Shown: positions 56,273 to 64,000 of the stretch, piece by piece | Layout of the letters: every line of letters begins with the position of its first letter | Numbering within the stretch: the first letter of the stretch is position 1 | From: an uncultured Burkholderiales bacterium | Lineage (GTDB): Bacteria > Pseudomonadota > Gammaproteobacteria > Burkholderiales > Burkholderiaceae_C | DNA: 64,000 nucleotides | Direction of reading: 5' to 3' | Assembly (NCBI GenBank): GCA_945952065.1 | Contig: CAMFGY010000017.1 | Span: 1 to 64,000, forward strand | Translations under genes and position numbers: made by a program | Notes under the pieces: model-generated | The model's input: only the letters and a program-made list of their open reading frames with translations | What the model was told of the DNA's origin: nothing | Databases searched by the model: none

Positions 56273-56497
56273 TCAGGGCCGCCGAGCGCTTGAGTTGCTG
56301 TGGGCTTGGTTGCAGGCCTCGTAAAGCCAGGTCACGGCAATGTCGGTGTCCATGAAGCTCGGGTTTGCTGCGTCCTCGGGGTCTTCATCGCCGTGCAAAG
56401 AGGATTGCAGTGCGCTGGCGCCCGAGCCGAATCGCGCACTGCTGCGTTCCTTCAAGAAAACGGCAAACCTTTGTTTCAGGTGCCATATGAGACTCAT
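56273..56497 (-). CDS. Small hypothetical protein, 74 aa
   Basis: A 74-residue open frame starting MSLIWHLKQRFAVFLKERSS, with basic N-terminal and acidic middle sections and the motif TDIAVTWLYEACNQAHS. AGGAG lies about ten bases before ATG 56497. It fills the gap between two paralogous CNB genes on the same strand. Coding status is likely but not certain; no family recognised. Confidence 0.45.
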   Translation of the reverse strand: MSLIWHLKQRFAVFLKERSSARFGSGASALQSSLHGDEDPEDAANPSFMDTDIAVTWLYEACNQAHSNSSARRP

Positions 56498-56615
56498 GAT
56501 CTGCTCACTCCTGGGCTGATGGGTTCAGATGCCCAGCATCTGGGGCCCTGGAGTCAGTGTCTGGCGGCGCTGGCTTGCCGTCTTGAAAATCTTATGAAAG
56601 ATGCGTTCGCAGCTT

Positions 56616-57887
56616 TCATAGGCGCTGCGGCGAGGCGTTGAGCCGGTAGCCAAAGCCTGCCACCGTGCTGATGATTTTGGGGCCCAAGATTTTGCGCAAG
56701 GCGGCCACCTGAGCGGCGACGTTGTTTTCTTCCACCACCAAGCCGGGCCAGACCCATTCCAAAAGCTCGCCCTTGGTGACCAGCCGCCCCGGGCGCTCCA
56801 GCAAGACCAAGAGCAAGTCAAAGGCGCGAGCGCCCAGGGCTTGGGGCTGCCCGTCTTTCAGCAGGCGCCGGTCTTGCTCCTGCACTTCAAAGCGATCAAA
56901 GCGCCAGCAGGCGCTCGGGCTCATTGGCCCGCGCTTGTTGAGCGGGCCCTTGACGCGCTCGGCCAAGCGGGCCAGGTCTTGGCTCAGGCTGGACTTGAGC
57001 TCCAGATGGGGGCGCGCCGGTCGCAGGGCCAGCCAATGCTTGGCCAGCTTGGCGGGGAAGGGCTCGTCCGGGTGCAACAACACCAGGGTTTCGTTGGCAC
57101 CCTTGGCCGCTGTGCGCTGGCCCAGCAAGTGGGTCTCATTGGGGTGCAGCACCGGTGCTTGAGCCGCATCGGCGATCAGCAGCAACTCATCGCAATGGCT
57201 GACGCAGAAGGCGCTCCAGGCACTGGGGCTGGGCTCGGCGATCAGCAACACATAGTCATGGGTGGCTTCGAGCTCGTCCAAGTCTTGCGTCGAAATCGGG
57301 TCATGGACCAAGGCCACTTGCTGGGGCTGTGCAGGCTGGCGCAGTTGCGCCGCCAAGCCATTCGCAAGGGCCTGCAAGTCCAGCCCCTCGCTGATGGGCA
57401 GCAGGGTGATGGTGGCGGTGCGCCCGTGTACCTGTGACGAAGACTCGGTCCGCAAGCGTTGGATGATTTGGCGAGTCAAAACTTGAGACACATGGCTGTT
57501 GAGTGCGAGCAAGCGCTCGAACTCGGCCTTGCCCAAGCGCGCGAGCACGCAATCGCGCGCGGTGACCAAGGTGGCCGAGCGCGGTTCGTCCATGTACAGA
57601 CTGATCTCGCCCACCACTTGGCCGCGGCAAATCTCCCGCACCATGCGCTGTTCGCCGCTTTCGGCGTCATGGATGAAGGTGCGCAATCGGCCGCGCAATA
57701 GCAAATACAGGGCGTCCCCTGGATCACCCTGGCGCATCAGGGTTTGGCCCGCGGCCAACTCCAGCCATTGCAGCTTGTCCATCAGCAGCGCCAGGCTTGC
57801 CGCATCCAGCTCGCCCAGCAGTGCGGGCAGCTGGCGCATCAGCAACTCTTCAAAAAGGCGTTTGGCCGGAGCTCGGACCGTTGACAT
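56616..57887 (-). CDS. Cyclic-nucleotide-binding regulator with NTE-type P-loop-like domain and OmpR-type DNA-binding domain
   Basis: A 423-residue protein. Residues about 15-145 form a cyclic-nucleotide-binding domain (GDPGDALYLLLRGRLRTFI, GQVVGEISLYMDEPRSATLVTARD) very similar to that of the patatin protein downstream. Residues about 155-320 match the central domain of that protein (ATITLLPISEGLDLQALANGL, HDYVLLIAEPSPSAWSAFC, HCDELLLIADAAQAP). Residues 327-423 are a winged helix of the OmpR/CadC type (RAFDLLLVLLERPGRLVTKGELLEWVWPGLVVEENNV ... VAGFGYRLN). It therefore looks like a paralogue in which the lipase was replaced by a DNA-binding domain. It is divergent from the phosphorylase gene, a possible target. 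Confidence 0.9.
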   Translation of the reverse strand: MSTVRAPAKRLFEELLMRQLPALLGELDAASLALLMDKLQWLELAAGQTLMRQGDPGDALYLLLRGRLRTFIHDAESGEQRMVREICRGQVVGEISLYMDEPRSATLVTARDCVLARLGKAEFERLLALNSHVSQVLTRQIIQRLRTESSSQVHGRTATITLLPISEGLDLQALANGLAAQLRQPAQPQQVALVHDPISTQDLDELEATHDYVLLIAEPSPSAWSAFCVSHCDELLLIADAAQAPVLHPNETHLLGQRTAAKGANETLVLLHPDEPFPAKLAKHWLALRPARPHLELKSSLSQDLARLAERVKGPLNKRGPMSPSACWRFDRFEVQEQDRRLLKDGQPQALGARAFDLLLVLLERPGRLVTKGELLEWVWPGLVVEENNVAAQVAALRKILGPKIISTVAGFGYRLNASPQRL

Positions 57888-57943
57888 AAGCGATAGCAGC
57901 GGAGGGATGCGAAAAGCAAAGGCGTCTTGAGGGGCAAGGCGCT

Positions 57944-57966
57944 GGGGTCAGGTCTTGCGGGCAAGA
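57944..57966 (+). repeat. REP-like word between divergent genes
   Basis: GGGGTCAGGTCTTGC, followed by GG and GCAAGA, giving a TCTTGC/GCAAGA hairpin. It lies between the CNB/wHTH regulator and the phosphorylase gene. Confidence 0.65.
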
Positions 57967-58038
57967 ACATAGCATGGAAGCCGATGCGCTGGGCCGAGGC
58001 CTGCGGGGGCTGGCTTGGGCGTCCGGTACAGTCGGCGC

Positions 58039-59613
58039 ATGAGTGCTTCATTGCAAAGACCCTTGCAGGTGCGCCGTGTCGGCATCGACACCTGGCGGGA
58101 GAACGTGGCCTATATGCACCGAGACTGCCCGGTGGTGCGGGCGGCGGGCTTCCAGGCTTTGTCCAAAGTAGAGGTGCGCGCCAACGGCCAGATGATTCTG
58201 GCGGTGTTGAATGTGGTGGACGATGAACGCATCGTCAGCGCCTGTGAGCTGGGCCTGAGCGAAGACGCTTTCAGCCGTTTGGGCGTGGTCGAGGGCCATG
58301 CAGCCCGCATCGCCCATGCCGAACCGCCTGCTTCCATTGCCGCGCTGCGTCGCAAGATCAATGGCGAGCGCTTGGGCAAAGAGGACTTGGCCGCCATCAT
58401 TCGTGATGTGGCCGAGGCGCGCTACTCCAAGATTGAGTTGGCGGCCTTTGTGGTGGCCACCAACCAATATGAGCTGGACCGCGAAGAGGTCTTGCACCTG
58501 ACCGAAGCCATGATTGCGGTCGGGCGCCGGCTCGATTGGCACAAGCAAGTGGGCGCCGGGCCGGTGGTGGACAAGCATTGCATCGGCGGTATTCCGGGCA
58601 ATCGCACCTCCATGCTGGTGGTGCCCATCGTCAGCGCCCACGGCATGTGGTGCCCCAAGACCAGTTCGCGTGCCATCACCTCACCCGCGGGGACGGCCGA
58701 TACCATGGAGATGCTGGCCGAGGTGGAGCTGAGCGTGGATCGCATGGTGCAAATCGTCAAAGACACCCATGCCTGCCTGGCTTGGGGGGGCACCGCGGAT
58801 TTGTCGCCAGCCGATGACATCTTGATCTCGGTGGAGCGGCCTTTGTCCATCGACTCGCCGGGCCAGATGGTGGCGTCCATCTTGTCCAAGAAAATTGCGG
58901 CGGGTTCGAGTCATCTGGTGCTGGACATTCCGGTGGGGCCCAGCGCCAAGGTGCGTTCCATGGTCGAGGCGCAGCGGCTCAAAAGGTTGTTTGAGTACGT
59001 GGCGGGCCATTTGCGGCTGCAGTTGGATGTGGTGCTCAGTGACGGGCGCCAGCCCATCGGCGCGGGCATTGGGCCGGTGTTGGAAGCGCGCGATGTGATG
59101 CAGGTCTTGCAAGGCGACCCCGCCGCGCCGCAGGACTTGCGCCAAAAAGCGCTGCGGCTGGCCGGGCGCATGATCGAGTTCGACCCCGATGTGCGGGGCG
59201 GCGAGGGCTACACCATCGCCCGCGACATCCTCGATTCCGGTCGCGCCCTGGCGCAACTCAATGCCATCATCGACGCTCAAGGCCGACGCAGCACCATGCC
59301 GGCTTTGGGCGCTTTGAGCGTGGAGGTGTGTGCGCCCTCGGAAGGGGTGGTGGTCGCCATCGACAATTTGCGCATTGCTCGCATTGCCCGCCTGGCCGGT
59401 GCGCCGCAGGTGTCAGGGGCGGGCATGGATTTGCTCAAAAAGCTGGGCGAGACGGTGCAAGCCGGCGAAGCGCTGTACCGCATTTACGCTCAATTCCCGG
59501 CCGACCTTCAGTTTGCTCAAAGCCATGCCGAAAAAGAGTCGGGCTACCGCATCGGTCGTGCTGAGCAGTTGCCGCATGAGTTCGCCAGGGCTGGCAGCTT
59601 GTTTTCGCTTTAG
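58039..59613 (+). CDS. Thymidine phosphorylase family protein (AMP-phosphorylase-like)
   Basis: A 524-residue member of the long, archaeal-type thymidine/AMP phosphorylase group. A 90-residue N-terminal domain precedes the phosphorylase core, with [48 protein letters not shown] and [17 protein letters not shown] carrying the phosphate and base contacts. Standard bacterial DeoA is about 440 residues and lacks the N-terminal extension. The archaeal relatives split AMP into adenine and ribose 1,5-bisphosphate. It lies nine bases before a PRPP-synthetase-like gene, suggesting nucleotide salvage. ATG 58039 gives the shortest form with full family similarity. Confidence 0.9.
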   Translation: MSASLQRPLQVRRVGIDTWRENVAYMHRDCPVVRAAGFQALSKVEVRANGQMILAVLNVVDDERIVSACELGLSEDAFSRLGVVEGHAARIAHAEPPASIAALRRKINGERLGKEDLAAIIRDVAEARYSKIELAAFVVATNQYELDREEVLHLTEAMIAVGRRLDWHKQVGAGPVVDKHCIGGIPGNRTSMLVVPIVSAHGMWCPKTSSRAITSPAGTADTMEMLAEVELSVDRMVQIVKDTHACLAWGGTADLSPADDILISVERPLSIDSPGQMVASILSKKIAAGSSHLVLDIPVGPSAKVRSMVEAQRLKRLFEYVAGHLRLQLDVVLSDGRQPIGAGIGPVLEARDVMQVLQGDPAAPQDLRQKALRLAGRMIEFDPDVRGGEGYTIARDILDSGRALAQLNAIIDAQGRRSTMPALGALSVEVCAPSEGVVVAIDNLRIARIARLAGAPQVSGAGMDLLKKLGETVQAGEALYRIYAQFPADLQFAQSHAEKESGYRIGRAEQLPHEFARAGSLFSL

Positions 59614-59622
59614 AACCATTTC

Positions 59623-60516
59623 ATGAACACACCCACTTGTTTGTTGGCCTTTGACGATGAGCGCGCCCTGGCCGAGCAGTTGTCCGGTGCGCTGGACCAG
59701 CCTTTGCAGCTCATCCGGCGTCACCGCTTCCCCGATGGAGAGATGCGACTGGTGCTGCCCAAGCCTTTGCCGCCGACCGTGTTGTTGCTGCGCGGTCTGC
59801 AGCAGCCCAATGACAAGCTGGTGGAGCTCTTGATCGCCGCGCCGACCGCGCGCGAGCTGGGGGCCAAGCGCCTGGTCTTGATCACGCCTTATCTGGCCTA
59901 TATGCGTCAAGACATGGAGTTCAACCCGGGTGAGGCCGTCAGCCAGCGCCATATCGCGCGGCTCTTGGCACAGCACTTTGATCATGTCATCACCATCGAC
60001 CCCCATTTGCACCGCATCGCCAGCCTGGATGAGGTGATGCCTGCCGGCTGCGGCATGGCCTTGTCCGCCGCGCGCTTGCTCGGCGAATGGGTGGCGGCGC
60101 AGGTGCCGGGCGCCCTTTTGATCGGGCCGGATGAAGAGTCGGCCCAATGGGTCAGCGAGGCGGCCAAGGCCGGTGGGCTGCGGCATGCCATCGGCCGCAA
60201 AGTGCGCTTGGGCGACAGCCATGTGAGTTTGGCCTTGCCGGATGTGGACGTGCGCGGTCTGCCGGTGGTCTTGCTGGACGATATGGCCTCCACCGGGCGC
60301 ACGCTGATGGGCTCGGCCACGGAGCTGCTGGCGCGCGGCGCGGCCAGCGTGGATGTGGCGGTCACCCATGCCTTGTTCAATGGCGATGCGCTGGATGCTT
60401 TGCACGCCGCAGGCGTGCGCCATGTCTGGAGCAGCAATGCGGTGGCGCACGCCAGCAATGCGGTCTCGGTGGCGCCGCTGCTGGCGCAGGCCTGTCGGGC
60501 GCTGCTGGCTCGATAA
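59623..60516 (+). CDS. Ribose-phosphate pyrophosphokinase-like protein
   Basis: A 297-residue PRPP-synthetase-fold protein, slightly shorter than housekeeping Prs (about 315). It has HRFPDGEMRLVLP (ATP/dimer region), YMRQDMEFNPGEAVSQRHIARLL (ribose-5-phosphate/ATP segment in an archaeal-like form), IGPDEES, a K-V-R in place of the usual KRR catalytic loop, and the PRPP loop VVLLDDMASTGRTLMGSA. The coupling to a phosphorylase suggests it acts on the product of that enzyme or recycles base with PRPP; this is inference. The housekeeping prs is expected elsewhere. Confidence 0.87.
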   Translation: MNTPTCLLAFDDERALAEQLSGALDQPLQLIRRHRFPDGEMRLVLPKPLPPTVLLLRGLQQPNDKLVELLIAAPTARELGAKRLVLITPYLAYMRQDMEFNPGEAVSQRHIARLLAQHFDHVITIDPHLHRIASLDEVMPAGCGMALSAARLLGEWVAAQVPGALLIGPDEESAQWVSEAAKAGGLRHAIGRKVRLGDSHVSLALPDVDVRGLPVVLLDDMASTGRTLMGSATELLARGAASVDVAVTHALFNGDALDALHAAGVRHVWSSNAVAHASNAVSVAPLLAQACRALLAR

Positions 60517-60532
60517 GAGCGCTTGAGGCGCT

Positions 60533-61315
60533 TCAGAGCCAGGGCTTGAGCCAGCCCAGGCCGGCGCGGGTGCCGGCGCGTGGCCGGTATTCGCAGCCCA
60601 CATAGCCGGTGTAGCCGAGTTCATCCAAAAGCGTCAACAAAGCCTCCACGCGCAGTTCGCCTTCATGGGGTTCATGGCGATCCGGGGCGCCCGCAATCTG
60701 CACATGGCCCAGCAGGCCGCGTGCCATCACCTCGCGCAGCTTGCGCGAGACATCGCCCTCGCTCACCTGGCAGTGATAGACGTCGAACTGCACCGCCAAA
60801 TTGGGCGCACCCACCGCCGCCACCACGGCCAGCGCCTGGGCCTGGCGCTGCAGGTAGTAGCCCGGCATGTCGATCGGGTTGATCGCTTCGATGCAGAGCT
60901 GCACTCCCTGATCTTGGGCGTTTTGGGCCGCCCAGCGCAGGTTCTCCACATAGCAAGCGTGCAAGCGCTGCGGCTGCACATCGGCGGGAGCGATGCCCGC
61001 CATCACATGCAGGCGAGGGCAGTTCAAGGCCGCCGCGTAATGCAAGGCCTGGGCCATGCCCTCGCGAAACTCGGCTTGGCGATCGGGCAGACAGGCCAGA
61101 CCACGCTCCCCAGCATCCCAGTTGCCGGGCGGGGCATTGAAGAGCACCTGGCGCAAGCCCGCGGCATCAAGCGCCTGCTTCAGTTCGGCGGCCTCGTAGG
61201 CATAGGGAAACAGGAACTCCACGGCCCGAAAGCCATCGGCCGCTGCCGCCGCAAAGCGCTGTAGAAAAGGCAGCTCGGTGTAGAGCAGGCTGAGGTTGGC
61301 GGCGAACTGAGGCAT
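60533..61315 (-). CDS. hyi: Hydroxypyruvate isomerase family TIM-barrel protein
   Basis: A 260-residue xylose-isomerase-like barrel. The N terminus [38 protein letters not shown], metal/catalytic Glu in [29 protein letters not shown] and the C-terminal [16 protein letters not shown] match the Hyi family, which interconverts hydroxypyruvate and tartronate semialdehyde. Glyoxylate carboligase and GarR genes, its usual partners, are not adjacent. It converges on the PRPP-synthetase-like gene with 16 bases between stops and is divergent from the sensor kinase. Confidence 0.88.
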   Translation of the reverse strand: MPQFAANLSLLYTELPFLQRFAAAAADGFRAVEFLFPYAYEAAELKQALDAAGLRQVLFNAPPGNWDAGERGLACLPDRQAEFREGMAQALHYAAALNCPRLHVMAGIAPADVQPQRLHACYVENLRWAAQNAQDQGVQLCIEAINPIDMPGYYLQRQAQALAVVAAVGAPNLAVQFDVYHCQVSEGDVSRKLREVMARGLLGHVQIAGAPDRHEPHEGELRVEALLTLLDELGYTGYVGCEYRPRAGTRAGLGWLKPWL

Positions 61316-61417
61316 GGGGGCAGGGCATGGGCCTTGAAACCGGACTGGCTGGGATTTTCATTCATTGTTCATCTGCCCTGGGCCAGTGCCGAGGGCTTCA
61401 ACCCTTACAGTGGGCGC

Positions 61418-63046
61418 ATGTTCAGAGCGCGCTTGTTGTTGGCCATTTCCTTGCTGGGTTTGCTGGCCTTGATGTCGGGGGCTGTGGCTCTGTGGGCGCA
61501 GCACAGCGCGCATTTGCAAGTGCAGCGCGGCCGCTTGACCAGCGACATCTTGACCGGCTTTGTGGAGCTCTCCGCCAATAAGCAGAAGCTGCGCAGTTGG
61601 ACTGCGCAGCGGCTGTTGTCCGCCGATGCTAGCCCGGAAGCGCGTGACCGCTTGTTGAGCGAGATGCGTCAAGGTCTGGCGGATCTGCATGTGTTGGCGG
61701 TGCAGTTGGATGCTTTGGAGGCCGGGGACTCAGAACCCGGGCGACGTGAGGCGCGGCAGCATTCTTTGAATGTGATGGATCGCCACCTGGATGAGCTGGG
61801 TCGCGCCTTGAGCGGCGTGCAGGCGCTGGCTGACGATGCCGATGGAAGGCAGGCCTGGGCCAGGTTGTCATCGCTGTTCGAGCAGTCGCAGGGGCAAGAC
61901 TTGCGCCGCCTTTTGAACGCAGAGATCGCAGCCGAGCGGGCCGCCACGCAAGGCTCTCGTGCCGCCGCAGATCTGGCTTTGGCCACCATGCGTCGCATGG
62001 TCCTGGCCATCAGCCTGGCGGCCCTGTTGGCCACGGTGTGTCTGGCCTTGTATTTCATGCGCCGACTCAAGCAGCCGATTGATGACCTGACCCGCGGTGC
62101 GCTGGCTTGGCAAAGTGGCGACCTGAGTCATCGCATGCCGGAGTTGCAGCTGGACGAGTTCGGCGCCGTCGCGCGCAGCTTCAATGCCATGGCCGCCGAG
62201 TTGCAGCTGCGTCGGGCCCAAGAGCAGGCCGATCGCAGTCGGCTGGAAGAAATGGTGGCGGTGCGTACCGCCGAGCTGCGTGAGGCCAATGACACTTTGC
62301 TGGCCCTGGACCAGCGACGGCGGCGCTTTTTTGCCGATGTGAGCCATGAGCTGCGCACCCCGGCCACCGCCATCCGCGGCGAGGCCGAGGTGGCATTGCG
62401 TGGTCGCGAAAAATCGGTGCAGGAGTATCAGCAGGCGTTGGCGCGCATCGTGTCCACCGTGGCCCAGTTTTCGCACGTGGTGGAAGACCTGACCTTGTTG
62501 GCGCGCAGCGACTTCGAGCAACTGGTGTGGCAACAGCAAACACTCGAATGGCCCGCCTTGCTCGAGGGCATTTGCGAGCAGGTGCAGGTGCAGGCCCAGT
62601 CCTTGAACATGCGGCTGCTTTGGCAGCTCAAGCCGGCCGAGGCCGGGCAGTCCCGGATTCGTGGCGACGCCAAGCGCTTGCGGCAAATGCTCATCATCGT
62701 GCTGGAAAATGCGCTGCGTTACTCGCACCCGGGTGGGCGCGTGGAGCTGCTGGCTCAGGCCGAGGCGAGGCACTTGGTGATTCAGGTGCGCGACCAGGGC
62801 ATCGGCATCAGTGCCGAAGATTTGCCGCATGTGTTTGAGCGCCATTACCGCAGCGCCGCAGCCCGGCGCCACCGGCCCGAAGGCATTGGTCTGGGCTTGC
62901 CCATCGCACAGATGATCGCGCAAGCCCATGCGGCGCAAATCCATGTGGAAAGCGTGGCCGGGCAGGGCAGCTGCGTCACCCTGACGCTGCCGCTTGATGA
63001 GCCTGCGGCCGAAGGGGCGCCGCAAGATGGAGAAGAAACTTGTTGA
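61418..63046 (+). CDS. Two-component sensor histidine kinase
   Basis: A 542-residue membrane kinase. Helix one (about 5-25) and helix two (about 190-212) bracket a helical, four-helix-bundle-like periplasmic sensor. A HAMP domain follows (RRLKQPIDDLTRGALAWQSGD), then the H-box with H310 in FFADVSHELRTPATAIRGE, the N-box MLIIVLENALRYSHPGG, the G1 box DQGIGIS, and the G2 box GIGLGLPIAQ. ATG 61418 places the first helix at the N terminus. Its stop overlaps the response-regulator start. The signal is unknown. Confidence 0.94.
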   Translation: MFRARLLLAISLLGLLALMSGAVALWAQHSAHLQVQRGRLTSDILTGFVELSANKQKLRSWTAQRLLSADASPEARDRLLSEMRQGLADLHVLAVQLDALEAGDSEPGRREARQHSLNVMDRHLDELGRALSGVQALADDADGRQAWARLSSLFEQSQGQDLRRLLNAEIAAERAATQGSRAAADLALATMRRMVLAISLAALLATVCLALYFMRRLKQPIDDLTRGALAWQSGDLSHRMPELQLDEFGAVARSFNAMAAELQLRRAQEQADRSRLEEMVAVRTAELREANDTLLALDQRRRRFFADVSHELRTPATAIRGEAEVALRGREKSVQEYQQALARIVSTVAQFSHVVEDLTLLARSDFEQLVWQQQTLEWPALLEGICEQVQVQAQSLNMRLLWQLKPAEAGQSRIRGDAKRLRQMLIIVLENALRYSHPGGRVELLAQAEARHLVIQVRDQGIGISAEDLPHVFERHYRSAAARRHRPEGIGLGLPIAQMIAQAHAAQIHVESVAGQGSCVTLTLPLDEPAAEGAPQDGEETC

Positions 63047-63729
63047 ACCAATTGCTGCTGGTGGAAGACGACGTCCGTGTCGCCGACTTTTTGGAGCGTG
63101 GCCTGCGTGCCGAGGGCTATGCGGTCAGCCTAGCGCGCACTGGCCCGGAAGGCTTGGCCGCCGCGCGCCAGGGCGAGTGGGCCTTGATCGTGCTGGATGT
63201 GATGCTGCCCGGCTGCAGCGGCATGGATGTGTTGCAGACGTTGCGCAGCGAGGGGCATCAAACACCGGTCTTGATGCTCACAGCCATGGGCAGCCTGGAG
63301 GACAAGGTGGCTGGCTTGCGCTTGGGCGCCGACGACTACCTGACCAAGCCTTTTGCCTTTGATGAATTGGTGGCCCGGCTGGAGGCGCTGCGTCGTCGGG
63401 GGCGCAGCCTGCAGTCGCTCAACACGGTCTTGAGCTTGGCGGATTTGAAGCTGGATCGCGAGCGCATGAGGGTCACCCGGGCTGATCAGCCGATTGTGTT
63501 GACGGCCAAGGAGCTGGCTTTTTTGGAACTGCTGATGAGCGCACCGGGCCGGGTCTTCAGCCGAGAGCGCATCTTGTCCAATGTGTGGGGCGCGAGTGAA
63601 GACCCGCTCACCAATGTGGTGGACGTCTATGTGCGCCGCCTGCGGCAAAAAATCGATGAAGGGCGAGGTCTGGCGCTGCTGAAAACCGTGCGAGGCGTGG
63701 GCTACAAGATCGACGCCGAGCCCGATTGA
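63040..63729 (+). CDS. OmpR-family response regulator
   Basis: A 229-residue regulator. The receiver has the acidic LLLVEDDVRVADFLERGL, phospho-acceptor D53 in IVLDVMLPGCSGMDV, the switch Thr in VLMLTAMGSLEDK and Lys in YLTKPFAFDELVAR. The winged helix (about 130-226) has ELAFLELLMSAPGRVFSRERILSNVWG and TVRGVGYKID. The start is TTG 63040 with GGAG eight bases upstream; no in-frame ATG is near, and the overlap with the kinase gene supports coupling. TTCAT boxes spaced 11 bases lie downstream of it, ahead of the next gene. Confidence 0.93.
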   Translation: MLNQLLLVEDDVRVADFLERGLRAEGYAVSLARTGPEGLAAARQGEWALIVLDVMLPGCSGMDVLQTLRSEGHQTPVLMLTAMGSLEDKVAGLRLGADDYLTKPFAFDELVARLEALRRRGRSLQSLNTVLSLADLKLDRERMRVTRADQPIVLTAKELAFLELLMSAPGRVFSRERILSNVWGASEDPLTNVVDVYVRRLRQKIDEGRGLALLKTVRGVGYKIDAEPD

Positions 63730-63733
63730 ATGC

Positions 63734-63755
63734 GCTTGGCCCGACCGGGCCAAGC
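63734..63755 (+). other. Perfect hairpin after the response-regulator gene
   Basis: GCTTGGCCC and GGGCCAAGC around GACC. There is no T-run; it may separate the regulator mRNA from the downstream gene. Confidence 0.55.
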
Positions 63756-63767
63756 ACTGCGGCCGCT

Positions 63768-63828
63768 GTTCATCGAGCGTTCATGGCCTGCTCAGGGGCG
63801 CTTCATGCGAGATGCCGCTGATATTCAT
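63768..63828 (+). promoter_or_regulatory. Helically phased TTCAT boxes (candidate OmpR-family operator)
   Basis: TTCAT occurs at 63769, 63780, 63802 and 63824, that is at steps of 11, 22 and 22. A degenerate CTCAG stands at 63791. Such 11-base direct repeats are the usual binding pattern of OmpR/PhoB-type regulators. The array ends about 50 bases before the start of an exported protein gene. Confidence 0.55.
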
Positions 63829-63879
63829 GCCCGGGGCAGACACTGGAGCGCTCTTTTTTAACGCTTCAATGAGACCCCG

Positions 63880-64000
63880 ATGAACAACATGCCGCGTTTT
63901 GCCCGAGCCAGTCTTTGCGCTGCCACCTTCTCTTTGCTGTCGGGCCTGGCCCTGGCGCAAAGCCCAAACACCGCCAACCCGAGCAAGCCCGGCGCCTTGC
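63880..64000 (+). CDS. Exported protein, 5' part only
   Basis: The first 40 codons are present, from ATG 63880 to the right edge. They encode a typical signal peptide (basic start, hydrophobic core, LALA-Q cleavage), followed by a Pro/Asn/Ser-rich mature start. The product cannot be identified from this part. Its place behind the two-component genes and the phased TTCAT boxes suggests it is a target of that system. Confidence 0.75.
   Translation, partial: MNNMPRFARASLCAATFSLLSGLALAQSPNTANPSKPGAL

Noticed and set aside
1-64000. tRNA, rRNA, insertion sequences or prophage genes
   Set aside because: No cloverleaf-like TTCGANNC arm with acceptor stem, no rRNA-like conserved block and no transposase or integrase frame was found on reading; a tRNAscan or ISfinder run would be decisive.

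Overview
The window is GC-rich bacterial chromosome. Several conserved neighbourhoods point to a betaproteobacterium of the order Burkholderiales, probably near the Comamonadaceae or the Rubrivivax/Roseateles group: aroQ-accB-accC-prmA-DUF3426; rnb-tonB-aroE-mtgA; hemL-thiD-like-rubredoxin-pilGHIJ-chpA; yqgE-ruvX-pyrR-pyrB-pyrC'; and an AKKAAAP-repeat histone H1-like protein ending in WPFPTGNKP. This placement is inferred from gene content and order, not from a database search. I see no rRNA, tRNA, CRISPR array, insertion sequence or prophage. No gene-free stretch exceeds 300 bases; the longest are 15534-15788 and 51468-51725.

Layout. (1) 1-10986: the end of a histone-like gene and its terminator, then a long minus-strand block: a ribonuclease, TonB-like protein, aroE, mtgA, a hypothetical, a TlpA-type thioredoxin, aroQ, accB, accC, prmA and a zinc-ribbon membrane protein. 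It combines shikimate synthesis, fatty-acid initiation and cell-wall genes with many 4-bp overlaps. (2) 11080-19753: mostly plus-strand exported proteins (prolyl oligopeptidase, a DUF2145 pair, a large lipoprotein metalloprotease), a YqiA-type esterase and a ZntB/CorA transporter. (3) 19796-24186, minus: mpl, a HAD phosphatase, hemL, a ThiD-like kinase. (4) 24406-35868, plus: rubredoxin and a complete Pil-Chp twitching chemosensory system with a 2057-aa hybrid CheA and a GGDEF diguanylate cyclase, closed by a good terminator. (5) 35940-42556: a TetR regulator with a near-perfect 40-bp operator driving a tripartite RND efflux operon. (6) 42592-45922: a lipoprotein hydrolase, a membrane hypothetical and a DNA photolyase. 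(7) 46004-50700: yqgE, ruvX, the pyrimidine genes pyrR-pyrB-pyrC' and an acyltransferase. (8) 50736-57887: three proteins with cyclic-nucleotide-binding domains, an acetyl-CoA transferase/GNAT fusion, and a structured leader RNA ahead of a hypothetical gene. (9) 58039-64000: a thymidine/AMP-phosphorylase-like enzyme with a PRPP-synthetase-like partner, a hydroxypyruvate isomerase family protein, a two-component system, and the start of an exported protein behind helically phased repeats.

Most distinctive observations. First, two neighbouring paralogues share a cyclic-nucleotide-binding domain and a degenerate P-loop-like domain but carry exchanged output domains: patatin phospholipase in one, an OmpR-type DNA-binding domain in the other. 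Second, the leader at 51576-51725 has a promoter-like box, mutually exclusive pairings and an intrinsic terminator whose 3' arm contains the Shine-Dalgarno sequence of the next gene; this looks like an undescribed cis-regulatory RNA. Third, a REP-like palindromic word occurs three times, twice inside conserved coding sequence (hemL, plsC). Fourth, the sensor-kinase/regulator pair at the right edge is followed by TTCAT boxes in 11-bp phase, a candidate operator.
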